Shown in pieces: positions 1 to 7,677 of a DNA stretch of 64,000 nucleotides. Below the pieces are notes generated by a model that was not told where the DNA came from, ran no database searches, and saw only the letters and a program-made list of their open reading frames with translations. How positions within the stretch are numbered: position 1 is the first letter of the stretch; each line of letters starts with the position of its first letter. The DNA is from Pseudomonas bohemica (GTDB taxonomy: Bacteria; Pseudomonadota; Gammaproteobacteria; Pseudomonadales; Pseudomonadaceae): contig NZ_NKHL01000117.1 of NCBI RefSeq assembly GCF_002934685.1, forward strand, positions 1-64,000, in the 5' to 3' direction. Made by a program: the position numbers and the translations under genes.

Positions 1-60
1 ATGCAGCTGTCTCCAGTAGAGTATGAGAAACGCTATTTCCTGAGCTTGGAGAGTGTCTAG
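1..60 (+). CDS. IS3-family transposase (OrfB), C-terminal fragment
   Basis: Only the last 19 codons are in the window, reading MQLSPVEYEKRYFLSLESV and then TAG. The pattern SPVEYE-RY is typical of the extreme C-terminus of IS3-family integrase-type transposases, which cut and join the element ends in the cytoplasm. The apparent ATG at base 1 is an internal methionine, not the start. With so few residues the subgroup is inferred mainly from the adjacent inverted repeat. Confidence 0.55.
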   Translation: MQLSPVEYEKRYFLSLESV

Positions 61-78
61 AAAATCCGGGGCGATTCA
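1..78 (+). mobile_element. 3' end of an IS3-family insertion sequence
   Basis: The first 60 bases read as the C-terminus of a transposase and are followed at once by a terminal-repeat-like sequence whose reverse complement begins TGAATCGCCCCGGATTTTC. IS3-family elements of the IS51 group are known to end in TGA-CGCCCCGG-type inverted repeats just after the orfB stop, so this is read as the right end of such an element, with its outer edge near base 78. The rest lies outside the window, so neither the opposite repeat nor the target duplication can be checked. Confidence 0.6.
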
Positions 79-464
79 TTCTTTACATTCTCGTTAGACG
101 TCAATGACATGTGATTGATTGACTCATTGCTAATGCCCAAATCTAGTATCTTATTGACCAAAATCAGCACTCGATCATAAATGGGTTGCACTCTGATTAT
201 GCTATTCTCCACAAGCATTTCAATGTAGTCGCTTTTGGTGATGTCGTCTTCGGCGAGCGCGGCCAGAAATTTGACGTCCATAAGCGCCAACGAGAGCCTT
301 GCCTTACCCAGCGAGGATGATATGTTGCTGAGCGCTTTGCTACAGTCAAATATATAAACAGCTAGGTTTTCCGCCGTTCCCAGCTCTACCACACCTTTAG
401 CTAAGTTAGACGAGAATAAAGGACTTTCATTGTCTAGAATTATGGCTTCTTCAATTTTATGCAC
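57..464 (-). pseudogene. Unknown protein, 3' end replaced by the IS end
   Basis: A 135-codon AT-rich reading frame of unrecognised function, largely helical, with a central stretch YDRVLILVNKILDLGI that vaguely resembles HEPN-type helices; that is only an impression. The last residues (NESPRIF) and the stop are not native. They are the inverted repeat of the adjacent insertion sequence read on the minus strand, so the gene was probably cut by the insertion and lost its C-terminus. Base composition is far lower in GC than the core genome, which suggests accessory DNA. It does not overlap other genes, and the 262 bases upstream show no recognisable feature. Confidence 0.5.
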
Positions 465-726
465 TAGAGCCTCTCATTTAATAAAGTACTATCACCCACG
501 CGATGCCGTTTCTCTAGTTCGTAGACCGTGAGGAACTGCAATCACGTTTATATGCGTCATCGGCATCGGGCTTTCTCTGAACTTTGCAGTGCCAAAGCCT
601 GCATGCGCGCGCCTTGGTGGCGTGTGACACGCAGCGCACACCAAGCTCCGCTCTGTGGATTTAGACTGCCACGATGGCCTGCATACTCGCCCGCATCAGA
701 GCCTAAGCGACGAGTAATCACGACTC

Positions 727-1629
727 TCAGCGTAACGGGCCCTCTCCCTTGAAATGCTTCAGACCTACGAATGCCTCGCTGAGGAGAACGCCAAAAGCGT
801 ATACAGTTACTCCCAAGCCTGCAAAAAAATTGGCAGTCCAGTAGCCAAAGATAGGTTGGTAGAAGAGCGAGCCGACGTAAAAACCAGTTGCCGGGGCTAT
901 GAAGCAGAGCACTAAAAACGTCCGTATGAGGAAACAGTAAATCGACCAAAAATATGGCGCTCTAGACCCAAACCAGCTTTTTTTTCGTAAGTCTGGATAA
1001 TAGCCCACTGGGAATACATTTATCACATGAGGGTGGACAGCTAATATATTTTCATGGCTTTTGAAGGCTGTGATTTCTCTAAACCGGGTATGATAAAGAC
1101 TGCCGAGCCAAAGAAGCATTATTGGGGCCAGCGCAACTTGCAGAGCTTGGATAAAATTTGCCATTGCAATTTGTATCTTTGTGCCTGCTAAACTGATAAC
1201 GGCAAAATCTGGTATTTCGACCCCATACATTTTGATAGGCTGCTTGCGATGATCGGCGGCAACAGATCGAAAATCTTCGATCAATATACTTGGGTCTCGT
1301 TCCAAGTTATATCCACCAGTGTCAATTCTCTTCCAGCAGCTGTTTTCGATGCCGTATATCAACTTCTTAGCCACGGCGGCTCGATAATCGAATTTAAGGA
1401 TTCCTCGGCCTTTATTTTTGATCTGATCGAGCTTAACGTCGTTCCATTCGTCCGATAACACCCTAGAACTGTCTTTTATGACATCAGCAGCCGCGTCAAA
1501 GCAATTTGCAGCAATCTTATCTTCATAGGTATTGTATCCAGCCATAGAAACAAACACCGCACAAGCGGCCAAGGTAATAGGCGCTGCCCAAAACAATAGT
1601 CGCTCGTATCGAATTCCTGGATTACTCAT
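727..1629 (-). CDS. Unknown multi-pass membrane protein
   Basis: A 300-residue protein with no recognised family. Hydrophobic segments near residues 10-30, 150-170, 225-250 and 260-285 suggest about four transmembrane helices around a polar region (residues 40-145) on one side of the membrane. The start at MSNPGIRY is chosen because AGGAAG lies five bases upstream; an in-frame ATG 15 bases further up has no such site. The gene is AT-rich like its truncated neighbour, so both look like transferred accessory genes. They may belong to the prophage end or to an older island. A function in phage exclusion is conceivable but there is no direct evidence. Confidence 0.6.
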   Translation of the reverse strand: MSNPGIRYERLLFWAAPITLAACAVFVSMAGYNTYEDKIAANCFDAAADVIKDSSRVLSDEWNDVKLDQIKNKGRGILKFDYRAAVAKKLIYGIENSCWKRIDTGGYNLERDPSILIEDFRSVAADHRKQPIKMYGVEIPDFAVISLAGTKIQIAMANFIQALQVALAPIMLLWLGSLYHTRFREITAFKSHENILAVHPHVINVFPVGYYPDLRKKSWFGSRAPYFWSIYCFLIRTFLVLCFIAPATGFYVGSLFYQPIFGYWTANFFAGLGVTVYAFGVLLSEAFVGLKHFKGEGPLR

Positions 1630-1865
1630 ATTGCTTCCTGTCAATGATCATCAATGTACGGCCTACTGCTGGGAACAGGCATTTTGCGAACCTGCCCTTC
1701 TGGGGTGGGCATAAGAGGTGACCTAGGCGCCCAAGGGTCGGTGTTTTTTTCAAAAAAAGCGGACGTTCCAGGGAGCGAAATCATCCGCGACCCATTCCAA
1801 GCTTTTGGCTAACTGCCGCCACGTGTCCAATGCCGTTGTCATACCGCCAAGTAACTTAACCGCAT

Positions 1866-3014
1866 TCAGTTGGCTGAGGGGGAGACAATTGGCAAGCTAT
1901 GGTCGTAGATGTCCATCATCTTCTGGTCACGATGACCACTTGCCTCCTGTTTGTCTGCTCGGTTGCCTACAGTATCCGTTATGCCCCGGCGCTTTAAGTC
2001 ATGCAGTGCGAAACGCTGCTCAGGAGTAATGATATCGTCTTTGAGCGCGAGGGTGATGAACCGCTGGCAGGCTGTATCCAGACTCGACTTACGCAGCATG
2101 CCGCCATGGCTCGCAACGATAATTGGACGTTTTTCGGCGCCAATCGGGATTGGCGTCCTGCGCTTTTCCCAGGTGCTTGATCGGTAAGCTTTTGCGCTGT
2201 CCCACACGGCCCGCAAGCGCGGCGTCCAACGAACGATGTTGTCCCTGCTGCCCTTGCGCCTGTTGGTCAAAATCCCTTCTTCCAGCTCATTGGCGTCTGT
2301 GAGGGTGACGACCTCGATACCTCGAAGCCTGCACAGATAGGCCAGTTCCATCACGATCGGTAGATATTCCGGACAGCCACCGGGTTCGTTGCGCGCGAGC
2401 CGGCCGCGAGCTGTCGCCCGATCAATCAGATCCTCCATGACACTTTGTGTCGGCAGCCGGCGCTGCTTGCGTTCGATCGGCGCCTCGATTCCCAGCGCTG
2501 GATTGATTTCTAGATAACCTCGGTTGCGCCCCCACTGCAGAACTCGGCGCAGATATCGGAGGGCATGCGCGGCTTTTGAAGGGGTGCCCTCGTCTGCAAG
2601 CCGATCAACGATGCGCTGCACCAGGGCGGCGGTAAACTTCTTCACAGCGAGGTCGCCCAGCGGCTTGCCCAGTTTGGTGGGAATGTTCAGCAGTACGTCT
2701 CGGGAGTAGCAGTAGTCGTCGTGCGTCTTCGGCTTGAGTTTCTTATAGCGATCGCTTTCGTGAAACTTCTTACAGACGTAACGGAGCGTGCCTCTGTCGA
2801 CGTTCGACGCTTCATCCATGATCCGATGTAGTTCTGCCAGAGACACGTCTGCAGGCGCCACATTGCGGCGCCGCTGTTTGCCGGTTTCGTCCCTGTGGAG
2901 GGTGTACCAAACTCCGCTGCCGCGCAGGTCGAAGAAAATGGCCGCCGGAAGGGCGGCCTGATCGACGTGGGCAGGGATGTTCGGATTGTGCTTCCGCTTC
3001 CTCGCTCGCTTCAT
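1866..3014 (-). CDS. int: Phage tyrosine integrase
   Basis: A 382-residue site-specific recombinase that would join attP to the chromosomal attB and, with a partner, excise the prophage. The N-terminal arm- and core-binding half precedes a catalytic half with ELAYLCRLRGIE (first Arg), a basic NRRKGSRD hairpin, HDLKRRGITD, SGHRDQKMMDIY and the nucleophile Tyr in IYDHS near the C-terminus. The start at MKRARKRK overlaps the stop of the DUF4224 gene by four bases (ATGA), showing translational coupling. It is the leftmost phage gene, with its 3' end pointing out of the element. Confidence 0.9.
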   Translation of the reverse strand: MKRARKRKHNPNIPAHVDQAALPAAIFFDLRGSGVWYTLHRDETGKQRRRNVAPADVSLAELHRIMDEASNVDRGTLRYVCKKFHESDRYKKLKPKTHDDYCYSRDVLLNIPTKLGKPLGDLAVKKFTAALVQRIVDRLADEGTPSKAAHALRYLRRVLQWGRNRGYLEINPALGIEAPIERKQRRLPTQSVMEDLIDRATARGRLARNEPGGCPEYLPIVMELAYLCRLRGIEVVTLTDANELEEGILTNRRKGSRDNIVRWTPRLRAVWDSAKAYRSSTWEKRRTPIPIGAEKRPIIVASHGGMLRKSSLDTACQRFITLALKDDIITPEQRFALHDLKRRGITDTVGNRADKQEASGHRDQKMMDIYDHSLPIVSPSAN

Positions 3015-3214
3015 AAAATGTCGGGTTCGTACCGTTCGTTCGATGCTGGGGTCAGCCCAGCTGCTTGATTGATAAGGTCCAGAGTTGTCCACGGGCCGGT
3101 ACGGCCTCGAAACAGGCGGACGCCCTGCTCAATGAGTGACCGTTCAACGTCAGACCGGCGCTGATATCCGGTGATGCGCTGCAGATCTTCGAATATCAAG
3201 ACATTGCTCGACAT
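3011..3214 (-). CDS. DUF4224 family protein next to integrase
   Basis: A 67-residue protein with the DUF4224 pattern LIFEDLQRITGYQRRSDVER...GPWTTLDLINQAAG. Members are small winged-helix-like proteins usually encoded directly before phage integrases; a role as excision partner or DNA-binding accessory is inferred from that context only. The start at MSSNVLIF has TGAGG at a suitable distance; a longer form starting 54 bases upstream is possible. Its stop overlaps the integrase start, so the two are made together. Confidence 0.75.
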   Translation of the reverse strand: MSSNVLIFEDLQRITGYQRRSDVERSLIEQGVRLFRGRTGPWTTLDLINQAAGLTPASNERYEPDIL

Positions 3215-3307
3215 GGTTGCCTCAGGATCTCTTACGCCCCGGTCAGTGTAGTCAGTGTGCCGGGGCATAGTTGTTAGAAAAAAGTGAGCGATCTTCTGGA
3301 GGAAAGC

Positions 3308-3523
3308 CTACCGGGAATAGCGTCGGCCTCGGGCCAATCTCGCAGCAACCCTCTCGGCCATCAGTTCCGTCCATTCATCCTCTTTTCTTTTTTGCCTAAT
3401 GCGGCTGCAGCTTTGATGGGTGCGAGTCGATCGAGCTCTACCGCAAATGTCGCAAATGCTCGGCAGGTCGAGTCGGTGGCTCGCCATCGTTGGTCGTTGG
3501 CGGGCAGCGGCTTGCTTAGGCAT
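3308..3523 (-). CDS. Small zinc-finger-like phage protein
   Basis: A basic 71-residue protein of unknown function. It contains C-D-I-C followed by a further Cys about eleven residues on (QSC) and a His, which could bind a metal, and a strongly basic C-terminus (AARLARGRRYSR). This suggests nucleic-acid binding. Its start ATG overlaps the end of the preceding 32-codon gene by eight bases, so the two are probably translated together as part of the leftward early operon. Confidence 0.55.
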   Translation of the reverse strand: MPKQAAARQRPTMASHRLDLPSICDICGRARSTRTHQSCSRIRQKRKEDEWTELMAERVAARLARGRRYSR

Positions 3524-3614
3524 CAAGCACCTCGCTCAGCTCGAACGTATGTCCATCCACAATCGTGTTCATGGTAGCCTCGGCCGCGCTGCTGTTGAGG
3601 GTTTGGGCTTGCAT
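3516..3614 (-). CDS. Tiny phage protein, 32 residues
   Basis: Reads MQAQTLNSSAAEATMNTIV and ends in ELSEVLDA. No family is recognised. It is supported by position rather than by sequence: its ATG directly follows the strong leader CCCTGAAAGGAGAGAACC, shared exactly with two other small genes upstream, and its end overlaps the next gene by eight bases. It may be a leader peptide coupling translation of the zinc-finger-like gene. Confidence 0.5.
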   Translation of the reverse strand: MQAQTLNSSAAEATMNTIVDGHTFELSEVLDA

Positions 3615-3663
3615 GGTTCTCTCCTTTCAGGGGTGGTAGGTGTCATGGGGTTGCAGCCCCATG
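3615..3663 (-). promoter_or_regulatory. Leader cassette copy 1: CTGCAA-loop hairpin plus RBS
   Basis: In transcript sense a hairpin with stem CATGGGG/CCCCATG and loop CTGCAA is followed by CCCTGAAAGGAGAGAACC and the start of the 32-residue gene. The loop and the RBS segment are identical in copies 2 and 3 while the stem sequence differs, so the structure seems to be what is kept. Confidence 0.65.
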
Positions 3664-3684
3664 GCACCGACTTCATTTGGATTT

Positions 3685-3822
3685 CTAGCGAAGGATCCAG
3701 ATCATCAGATCCGGAACCTGCACCGCGACGATTGCGATCAGCGTCACAGTCAGTACCGCTCCCAACAACTGCCCCAGTAGTGCGCCGCGAGCGGCTTGTT
3801 CAAGTGGTTCGGTGTTTCGCAT
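3685..3822 (-). CDS. Small single-pass membrane protein, 45 residues
   Basis: Starts MRNTEPLEQAARGALLGQLL and continues with a hydrophobic helix (GAVLTVTLIAIVAVQVP, residues 21-37), ending DLMIWILR. The short polar N-terminus followed by one membrane span suggests an inner-membrane micro-protein. It has the shared AAAGGAGAGAACC ribosome-binding segment directly before ATG. No family is recognised; such proteins in early phage operons may act on membrane enzymes or in superinfection immunity, but that is inference. Confidence 0.6.
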   Translation of the reverse strand: MRNTEPLEQAARGALLGQLLGAVLTVTLIAIVAVQVPDLMIWILR

Positions 3823-3859
3823 GGTTCTCTCCTTTCAGGGGTTGCCGGTTGCAGCCGGC
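3823..3859 (-). promoter_or_regulatory. Leader cassette copy 2: CTGCAA-loop hairpin plus RBS
   Basis: Stem GCCGG/CCGGC with loop CTGCAA lies between the stop of the 98-residue gene and the start of the 45-residue gene, followed by the same 18-base segment CCCTGAAAGGAGAGAACC. The stem bases differ from copies 1 and 3 but pair perfectly. Confidence 0.65.
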
Positions 3860-3860
3860 G

Positions 3861-4157
3861 TTACAGGTCGCTGTCTGGCAATCGCACCAGGTACAGCACC
3901 AGGTCTAAAAACTGGTCGTTGTCTTCCTCGCATGACTGCCAATCCAGCACCGATTGAATCTGACGCCGCGTGCAATTGAGCACCAGGATCTCTCGCTGAC
4001 CGTCGGCGCCACGGACCTCCAGAATGTCGACGAGTCCGCTGGGACCATAGGCTTCCGCCTGGACGGTTTTGCGCTGGTCATTGCCCAGTTCGTCGAGCAG
4101 CTCGGTAACGCGGCTTTGTTGCGCCTGCGCCGTGCCGGCGACGACTTGAATCTGCAT
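3861..4157 (-). CDS. Unknown phage protein, 98 residues
   Basis: An acidic soluble protein starting MQIQVVAGTAQAQQSRVTEL and ending LYLVRLPDSDL. No family is recognised. The predicted pattern is an N-terminal helix, a beta-rich middle (SGLVDILEVRGADGQREILVL) and a C-terminal helix. It is the first of three small genes carrying the same hairpin-RBS leader, directly downstream of the replication gene, so it is likely expressed early. Confidence 0.6.
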   Translation of the reverse strand: MQIQVVAGTAQAQQSRVTELLDELGNDQRKTVQAEAYGPSGLVDILEVRGADGQREILVLNCTRRQIQSVLDWQSCEEDNDQFLDLVLYLVRLPDSDL

Positions 4158-4201
4158 GGTTCTCTCCTTTCAGGGCTGTTCGACGTGGGTTGCAGCCCTA
4201 C
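4158..4201 (-). promoter_or_regulatory. Leader cassette copy 3: CTGCAA-loop hairpin plus RBS
   Basis: Overlaps the stop codon of the replication gene. Stem GGG/CCC, extended by CGT/ACG across one bulged A, closes the loop CTGCAA; the segment CCCTGAAAGGAGAGAACC then leads into the 98-residue gene. It is the upstream-most copy of the triplicated element. Confidence 0.6.
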
Positions 4202-7008
4202 GCCTGAAAAATCCAGCACTTGACGATCGGTGATTTGGTGATCGTGTTGTTATGTCGCATGGCGTGGTGAGCCCGGACTTTGCTGTCCACAGACTTATTC
4301 GATTCCAGAAATTTGTGCCGGCGGGATTCCTTGAGGCGATCGCGCAGCTCGCTGACGTCGGCCAGCTTCTGGCGATGCTCGGCGGCGCGCTCGACGAACT
4401 CGTTGAGGTTGATGGCGATGACGTTGTCTTTTTTGCTGTGGTTTACCACTGGCCCTTCGGCATCCAGGCTCTGCAGGTAGTCGTAAACCTCCCAGAATTC
4501 AGCTACTACCGGGTGGTCTGCGCTGATCGAGCTCTGGCGCTCGATCGCCATGCCGACGATGCAGCGTTGTGTCGCGGTGATTTGTGCGTCAGTCAGTGGG
4601 ACCAGCGAACGAATGCAGTCAACCAGGCCGAGAAGCTGCGCATGGTTCTTTACGATCCGCTCGACCCGAATGTATCCGCGCAACTGGTTGCCGCACTTCT
4701 GGCACGCAGACTTTTCGCTATCAGGCGGGTGCGCCGTATCGCAGCTGACGCAATGGGTATGAAGCCGGCGCAGACGGGCTTCGTGAGCCGGGATCTTGTC
4801 CGCAAGGGTGGACATGACATCGGCTTCACGCTTGACCGCCTGCAGCAGAAAATGGCTGAGCTTGTTACCGTCCAGCGCTGTGAGGTTGTCAGCAGCCTCG
4901 CGGCTTGCCGGAGTGACAGCCGGGCGGACGAAATGAAGCTTAACGATCCGCGTCATGATGGCTTCGGACGCTACAACCGGAGCGTTCTGGCTGATCGCGA
5001 TCGTGCCCCGGAACGGAGGCTCGTAGGTTTCGTTACCGGCCGTCTTGACGCCTTTGGTCGCCAGTGTGCCGCCGCCGAAGTAATCCTTCAGCTCGTCCCA
5101 TTCGAAGTTCTTGGCGTGTGATTTGTCATCGCCGCTTCGGTCAGATTCCAGCAGTACCACCGGCATCCCGGAAACTTGACCCATCAACCGGCTCCGGCCG
5201 GCCTTGGTCGATTTGGAGGGGTCGAAACCCTCATAGCCAGACCGACCAAGCAATTTCCACAGCAGGTTGAGCAGCGTGGTTTTACCGGCGCCGGCTTCGC
5301 CCGTTGCTTCCAGGAAGGGGAACGACTGGTAACGAGCCCGGATCTGCTCGGCGAACAGTGATCCGAACCAGAACGTCAGCGCGACCACGCCCTGGGCGCC
5401 GAAGCACGTCCACAGCAGCTTTGCCCATTCATCGCTGTATTCCTTTGGATCGCGCTGAATGCGGACCGGCACGGCCTTTTGCAAAGTCTTGAGTCGCAGT
5501 TTTCCGAACTCGAAGAACTCCTCGTCGTTGACCGCCACGACCTGACCATCCTTGATTGCCATGTCTCCGTAGACATAGCAGGCGTACTCTTTGCTGTAGC
5601 CAACGAAGTCGATCGTCTGGACCGTTTTGATCGCAAATAGCTGGTCCTTCATGATCTTGTCGAGCTGCTGACCGCTGCCAGTGAACACGGCGCCTGCAGC
5701 CATGCCCAGAAGGCGCTTCTTGAATTCGCTCGCGGCCGCGACCTGGCCGCCGGTGAACGTGTTCTTTACCGACACGCCGTCGTGGGGGAAGTCGACTCGG
5801 AAGAAGTACCAGGACTCGTCGGTGATCTCGTTGCGTTGGAAATACAGGGCCTGCGGGTAGCAGTTGGCGATCTCCACCACGCAGCCGGACATGCGCAGCG
5901 CCTTCTCTCGCATTGCCTTGTTGTTCAGCTGCTGCTCTTCGTGGTTTTCGCTCGTCTCCAGCGCTTGCATGGCGCTGTTGAACTTGCTGATGTCCAGCTT
6001 CCACCAGTACAGACGGGATTCGAAGCCAAAGTGAAATTCCTCTCGCTCGCGCCAGTCGTACATCAGCAGCGCTTTTTCCGAGGCACTCTCCGCGATGAGC
6101 AGGGCGCCGTGGTGGCGTGCTTCGGCGAGGTCGCCGTCCAACCGCTTCTGCCGGTCGGCTTCGTCGTCGATAAACCCCCAGCGCTGATGTAGATCGTTCC
6201 AGTCCACCTTTCGCGCATCACGCTGCGGGATCTGCGCGGCAGTACACTCAAACCCCATCGCACGGGCCATTGCCACCCATTTGCGCGTGTACTTGTGTGC
6301 GCCTGGTTCATTGTCCAGCGCCCATACAAGCCTTGGGAGACTGCCAGCCCGTAGCGTGATCAGCGCCTTGAGCGAAGCCTCCGGGAAGGCGTTGGACGAC
6401 ATCGCGGCGACAGCGTCGATATCGTTGTGCTGCAGGGCAATGGCGTCAAAGATCCCCTCGACAATCCAGAGCTCGCGGGTGTTGGAGAGGTCGACGTGCG
6501 GTGAACACCACCAATAGCCCCTGTACGATTCCTTTGGCTTGAACCGAGCCTTCTTCTTTCCGAACCGGTGAGGTCGGTCGATCAGGCGCTCCCAATAACC
6601 GCCGCGCTCCAGAGGGAAGCGCACGGTTGCTGATCCGATCTCCAAATCCCGATCAAAGTAGCTCTCTTGAGTGAATAGGCCTGCGACCAGGTCCATCTTG
6701 AACCCGCGAGCAAACTCCAGGTAGGCGCGAGCCGTGGCAGTGGGCTGATCATCAGTTGCCGGCGCCCGTTTGCTCCAGTCGTCGAAAATGTCGTCGTACA
6801 GCTCTTTAACGTGCCACTGCTGACCGCACTTGCTTTCCCGGCCGCACTTGATGAACCACGGGTTCACGAAGCTGGAGTAGAGCTCTTTTTTGCCGCATGC
6901 CGGGCATACACCGCCGCGCATGAAATCAGTGCCGGCACGATGCTTCAGCCCGTAGTCATTTTCGAGTCGGGTCAATACGTCAGCCCGGATTACGTCTTCC
7001 ATCGTCAA
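4198..7008 (-). CDS. Phage replicative primase-helicase (P4 alpha-like)
   Basis: A 936-residue protein that would prime and unwind phage DNA in place of the P2 rolling-circle protein A. Domains in order: a zinc-binding primase site (C35, C38, C55, C61 with H66 nearby), a Toprim fold with WIVEG (E184) and WALDNE (D232), a middle region of unknown role, and a helicase ATPase with Walker A GEAGAGKTT (about 570-578) and a Walker B-like VVLLESD. A second zinc-ribbon (CVSC...CQKC) lies near residues 745-765. Its start overlaps the end of the 77-residue gene. The bases after the stop carry the first small-gene leader. The alpha-like role is inferred from domain order. Confidence 0.85.
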   Translation of the reverse strand: MTMEDVIRADVLTRLENDYGLKHRAGTDFMRGGVCPACGKKELYSSFVNPWFIKCGRESKCGQQWHVKELYDDIFDDWSKRAPATDDQPTATARAYLEFARGFKMDLVAGLFTQESYFDRDLEIGSATVRFPLERGGYWERLIDRPHRFGKKKARFKPKESYRGYWWCSPHVDLSNTRELWIVEGIFDAIALQHNDIDAVAAMSSNAFPEASLKALITLRAGSLPRLVWALDNEPGAHKYTRKWVAMARAMGFECTAAQIPQRDARKVDWNDLHQRWGFIDDEADRQKRLDGDLAEARHHGALLIAESASEKALLMYDWREREEFHFGFESRLYWWKLDISKFNSAMQALETSENHEEQQLNNKAMREKALRMSGCVVEIANCYPQALYFQRNEITDESWYFFRVDFPHDGVSVKNTFTGGQVAAASEFKKRLLGMAAGAVFTGSGQQLDKIMKDQLFAIKTVQTIDFVGYSKEYACYVYGDMAIKDGQVVAVNDEEFFEFGKLRLKTLQKAVPVRIQRDPKEYSDEWAKLLWTCFGAQGVVALTFWFGSLFAEQIRARYQSFPFLEATGEAGAGKTTLLNLLWKLLGRSGYEGFDPSKSTKAGRSRLMGQVSGMPVVLLESDRSGDDKSHAKNFEWDELKDYFGGGTLATKGVKTAGNETYEPPFRGTIAISQNAPVVASEAIMTRIVKLHFVRPAVTPASREAADNLTALDGNKLSHFLLQAVKREADVMSTLADKIPAHEARLRRLHTHCVSCDTAHPPDSEKSACQKCGNQLRGYIRVERIVKNHAQLLGLVDCIRSLVPLTDAQITATQRCIVGMAIERQSSISADHPVVAEFWEVYDYLQSLDAEGPVVNHSKKDNVIAINLNEFVERAAEHRQKLADVSELRDRLKESRRHKFLESNKSVDSKVRAHHAMRHNNTITKSPIVKCWIFQA

Positions 7009-7238
7009 GCCTGCTTACTTATGGCGGCCTGTAAGGCGCCGAGAGTGGTTTTTTGTGCTGCCAGGGCCGGGTAAGCGGAAAGGATCGCGCCGGAGCGCAG
7101 ACCGTCAGGGACGCGCCGAAACTCATCCGAATACCAGTGCTCTTGAATTCCGAGGCGCAGCCGCTCTCGCAGCTCGTGCTGCAGGGCTTCTGCAAGGTTC
7201 TTGCTCAGGTCCATCCGGATCGAAAGTGCTGTGCTCAT
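7005..7238 (-). CDS. Unknown early phage protein, 77 residues
   Basis: A small helical protein starting MSTALSIRMDLSKNLAEALQ. No family is recognised. Its stop overlaps the start of the replication gene by four bases, so the two are probably co-translated and it may assist replication. It lies in the leftward early operon downstream of the Ogr-like gene. Confidence 0.6.
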   Translation of the reverse strand: MSTALSIRMDLSKNLAEALQHELRERLRLGIQEHWYSDEFRRVPDGLRSGAILSAYPALAAQKTTLGALQAAISKQA

Positions 7239-7302
7239 GGCTGTATCCCTGATTTCGGGCGCAATTCGCCCAAACCCACACGCTCTGGGTCGTGCTATTT
7301 GT

Positions 7303-7677
7303 TCAGATGGTCGGGGGTGTCTGTCGCTGCCCGGGCAAGTCGATCAATTGCTCGAAGATATGGGCGACGGGGATGGCGTAGGCATTGCCGCTGGTGGGGT
7401 CAGTGAGCACCGCCACGGATTCGCTGCTGTTGGCAAGATCCAGCCGGCGCTGATCGCCAGTGGAGCGCAGCTCGCTGTAGGCAAGGGCCGCGAGCGTCTC
7501 TGCGAGATAAAGGGGCACTTCGAGAGAGGTCTGCAGATAGGTCACAGCCCGGACGAAGAGCTGCTGGTCATTGTCCAGGTGTTCGCCCTGGTGACGCTGC
7601 ATGAAGCACAGGGCAGCGCTCTGCATCGTCGAGCGATATTCCAGTTCAGGGTTCTGCGCTTTCAGTACGATTTTCAT
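7303..7677 (-). CDS. Unknown early phage protein, 124 residues
   Basis: Starts MKIVLKAQNPELEYRSTMQS and is predicted soluble and mostly helical; the end (LIDLPGQRQTPPTI) is probably disordered. No family is recognised. The start is chosen because ATG overlaps the stop of the Ogr-like gene (TGATG), indicating coupling; a much longer open frame upstream overlaps that gene and is rejected. Confidence 0.6.
   Translation of the reverse strand: MKIVLKAQNPELEYRSTMQSAALCFMQRHQGEHLDNDQQLFVRAVTYLQTSLEVPLYLAETLAALAYSELRSTGDQRRLDLANSSESVAVLTDPTSGNAYAIPVAHIFEQLIDLPGQRQTPPTI

Noticed and set aside
557-949. 130-codon minus-strand frame at the left flank
   Set aside because: Overlaps the 3' part of the membrane-protein gene in another frame and has no RBS.
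1744-1758. T7-C-A7 palindrome as an intrinsic terminator or att core
   Set aside because: No GC stem for a terminator and no matching copy at the right end of the prophage.
4252-5121. 289-codon plus-strand open frame opposite the primase-helicase
   Set aside because: Antisense shadow of a strongly conserved gene in high-GC DNA; no RBS and no family resemblance.
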